From NCBI GenBank assembly GCA_026991395.1, contig JALXBP010000146.1, positions 1-33,890 of the forward strand: a stretch of DNA of 33,890 nucleotides. Direction: 5' to 3'. Shown one piece after another: positions 32,897-33,890 of this stretch; the first letter of the stretch is position 1; every line of letters starts with the position of its first letter. The notes beneath the pieces are model-generated. The model was not told where the DNA came from, ran no database searches, and saw only the letters and a program-made list of their open reading frames with translations. Position numbers and translations under genes: made by a program. This stretch comes from Anaerolineae bacterium (GTDB lineage Bacteria; Chloroflexota; Anaerolineae; B4-G1; SLSP01).

Positions 32897-33890
32897 TCAT
32901 TCGTCGCTCACGATCAGCGCCAGTGGGGCCACGGCGTAGAGCCGCCGTTCGTCCAGCCAGAGACTGCCCTCCCCTTGCACGAGCCAGCCTCCCCGGGGAC
33001 GGGGCGTCACGGCGTCGAGGGAGACCTCGACGCGGAAGCGGGAGGCGCTCGGCGTGAGCTGGCCGCGATAGCGCCACACAACGCGGTGCTCCGTAGCGGG
33101 ACGGGCTTTCCGGCCCAGACCGCGCCATTGCGCGAAGGCGGCCAGCGCCTGGTGCATCGCCTCGACGCCCAATGAGCCGGGCATCACCGGGTCCTGGTAG
33201 AAATGAGCGTCGAAGAACCAGGCGTCGGGGTGGACGGGGCCCTCGGCGTGGACGCAGCCCAGCCCCTTCTCGCCGCCCCGCGCTGCGAAGTGGAGCTTGT
33301 CGAGGAAGCGCAGGTGGCCGCCGGGGAGATGGAGGGCCGAGGCCTTCCGGCTTTCGCCCTCTCGGGGATGGCCTTCGTGCCAGGGCGGGCGCCGGTCGAT
33401 CCCCTTCTGCATCTCCAAGGCGCGGCGCGTGAAGTAGCCGAAGGTCGCTTCGCCCTCGTAGAAGGTGCGGCCCTCGCAGCGCAGCGCGAAGCGGTAGCGC
33501 TGGATGATCGTCCCGCCCGTCGCCGTGTGGCCGAGCAGTTCGGCCCGATTGACGACGCGCTTGCCACGCAGATCGGGGAGGTGGTGCAGGTATCCGCTCC
33601 CGTCGAGATTGCGGAAGTAGAAATCCACGTCGGGATAGGGCAGCGTGGAGCCGAGGTAGGCGGCCAGGAAGCCGCAGGGCTGCAGCGCCATCTCCATCAC
33701 CACGGCGTAGGGCACCACCCCGCCGTTGTCGCGGAGGAACCAGGCGTCGGGGGCGACGTCGTGCTCGCTCGTCAGCGATGCGCCGACGGCCACCCGTCCC
33801 ATCTCGCCCTCCACCTCGATGACGCGGTCCATCAGCAGCAGGTCGCCGTTGGGAAGCCGGGGCACGCGCCGTCCGCGGAAAGGGGCGTAG
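32897..33890 (-). CDS. FabA-like double hotdog dehydratase region of a Pfa-type synthase (5' end beyond the window)
   Basis: The frame is open to the window edge (YAPFRGRRVPRLPNGDLLLMDR), so only the C-terminal 330 or so residues are seen. Two hotdog folds of the PfaC type follow one another. In the second, DAWFFDAHFYQDPVMPGS aligns with the FabA active-site strand (WFFGCHFIGDPVMPG in E. coli), with His at 33203-33205 and, where FabA has Asp84, a Glu in LGVEAMHQ. The first reads DAWFLRDNGGVVPYAVVMEM, where no His is visible at the aligned place, so it may be structural or non-canonical. The protein would introduce the trans or cis double bonds that PfaD partly removes. The start codon is outside; a GTG at 33863-33865 is internal. 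Confidence 0.88.
   Translation of the reverse strand, partial: YAPFRGRRVPRLPNGDLLLMDRVIEVEGEMGRVAVGASLTSEHDVAPDAWFLRDNGGVVPYAVVMEMALQPCGFLAAYLGSTLPYPDVDFYFRNLDGSGYLHHLPDLRGKRVVNRAELLGHTATGGTIIQRYRFALRCEGRTFYEGEATFGYFTRRALEMQKGIDRRPPWHEGHPREGESRKASALHLPGGHLRFLDKLHFAARGGEKGLGCVHAEGPVHPDAWFFDAHFYQDPVMPGSLGVEAMHQALAAFAQWRGLGRKARPATEHRVVWRYRGQLTPSASRFRVEVSLDAVTPRPRGGWLVQGEGSLWLDERRLYAVAPLALIVSDE

Overview
The window is about 33.9 kb of very GC-rich, gene-dense bacterial chromosome with about 27 genes and no intergenic gap over 170 bases. No rRNA, tRNA, CRISPR array or insertion sequence was seen. Several things suggest a member of Chloroflexota (Anaerolineae-like): the three-gene aminotransferase/serA/DUF1015 cluster, a lamin-tail-domain lipoprotein with a Pro/Thr-rich lipobox region, stand-alone B12-binding mutase subunit plus MeaB, PstA-like proteins and AcnX. 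This placement is an inference from gene content; no marker gene was aligned.

Layout. 1-3444: mfd (transcription-repair coupling), convergent with an orphan ECF-type S component (3410-3919, minus). 4083-4865: secreted lytic transglycosylase behind a near-consensus promoter and before a terminator. 5000-8335: operon of class V aminotransferase, 3-phosphoglycerate dehydrogenase and DUF1015, closed by a strong terminator. 8442-12592: four-gene ABC-2 exporter operon (two permeases, two ATPases). 17795-12564 (minus): tightly coupled eight-gene run of two PII-like proteins of the c-di-AMP receptor type, an MFS transporter, a double zinc-ribbon protein, a CobC-like phosphatase, the B12-binding subunit of an acyl-CoA mutase, MeaB, and a second histidine phosphatase. 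Divergent from it, 17917-19724: ACR3/BASS-like transporter coupled to tRNA m1A methyltransferase TrmI. 19808-26657: large extracellular nuclease lipoprotein, glycerophosphodiesterase, alpha/beta hydrolase and the two subunits of an aconitase X enzyme. 30362-27666 (minus): four-subunit 2-oxoacid:ferredoxin oxidoreductase, followed after a terminator by a patatin phospholipase. 33890-30457 (minus): downstream end of a Pfa-type (polyunsaturated fatty acid/polyketide) synthase cluster with a FabA-like dehydratase protein cut by the window edge, PfaD, a small zinc-ribbon protein and a Sfp-type phosphopantetheinyl transferase.

Most neighbours overlap by ATGA or TGATG, so translational coupling is the rule. 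The points most worth following are the Pfa-like lipid/polyketide cluster, the tandem PII-like pair in which each copy has lost a different half of the ligand-site signature, and a strong depletion of the pentamer GTSAC visible in Val-Thr codon choice, which hints at a restriction-modification specificity in this lineage. All counts were made by hand and no database was searched.
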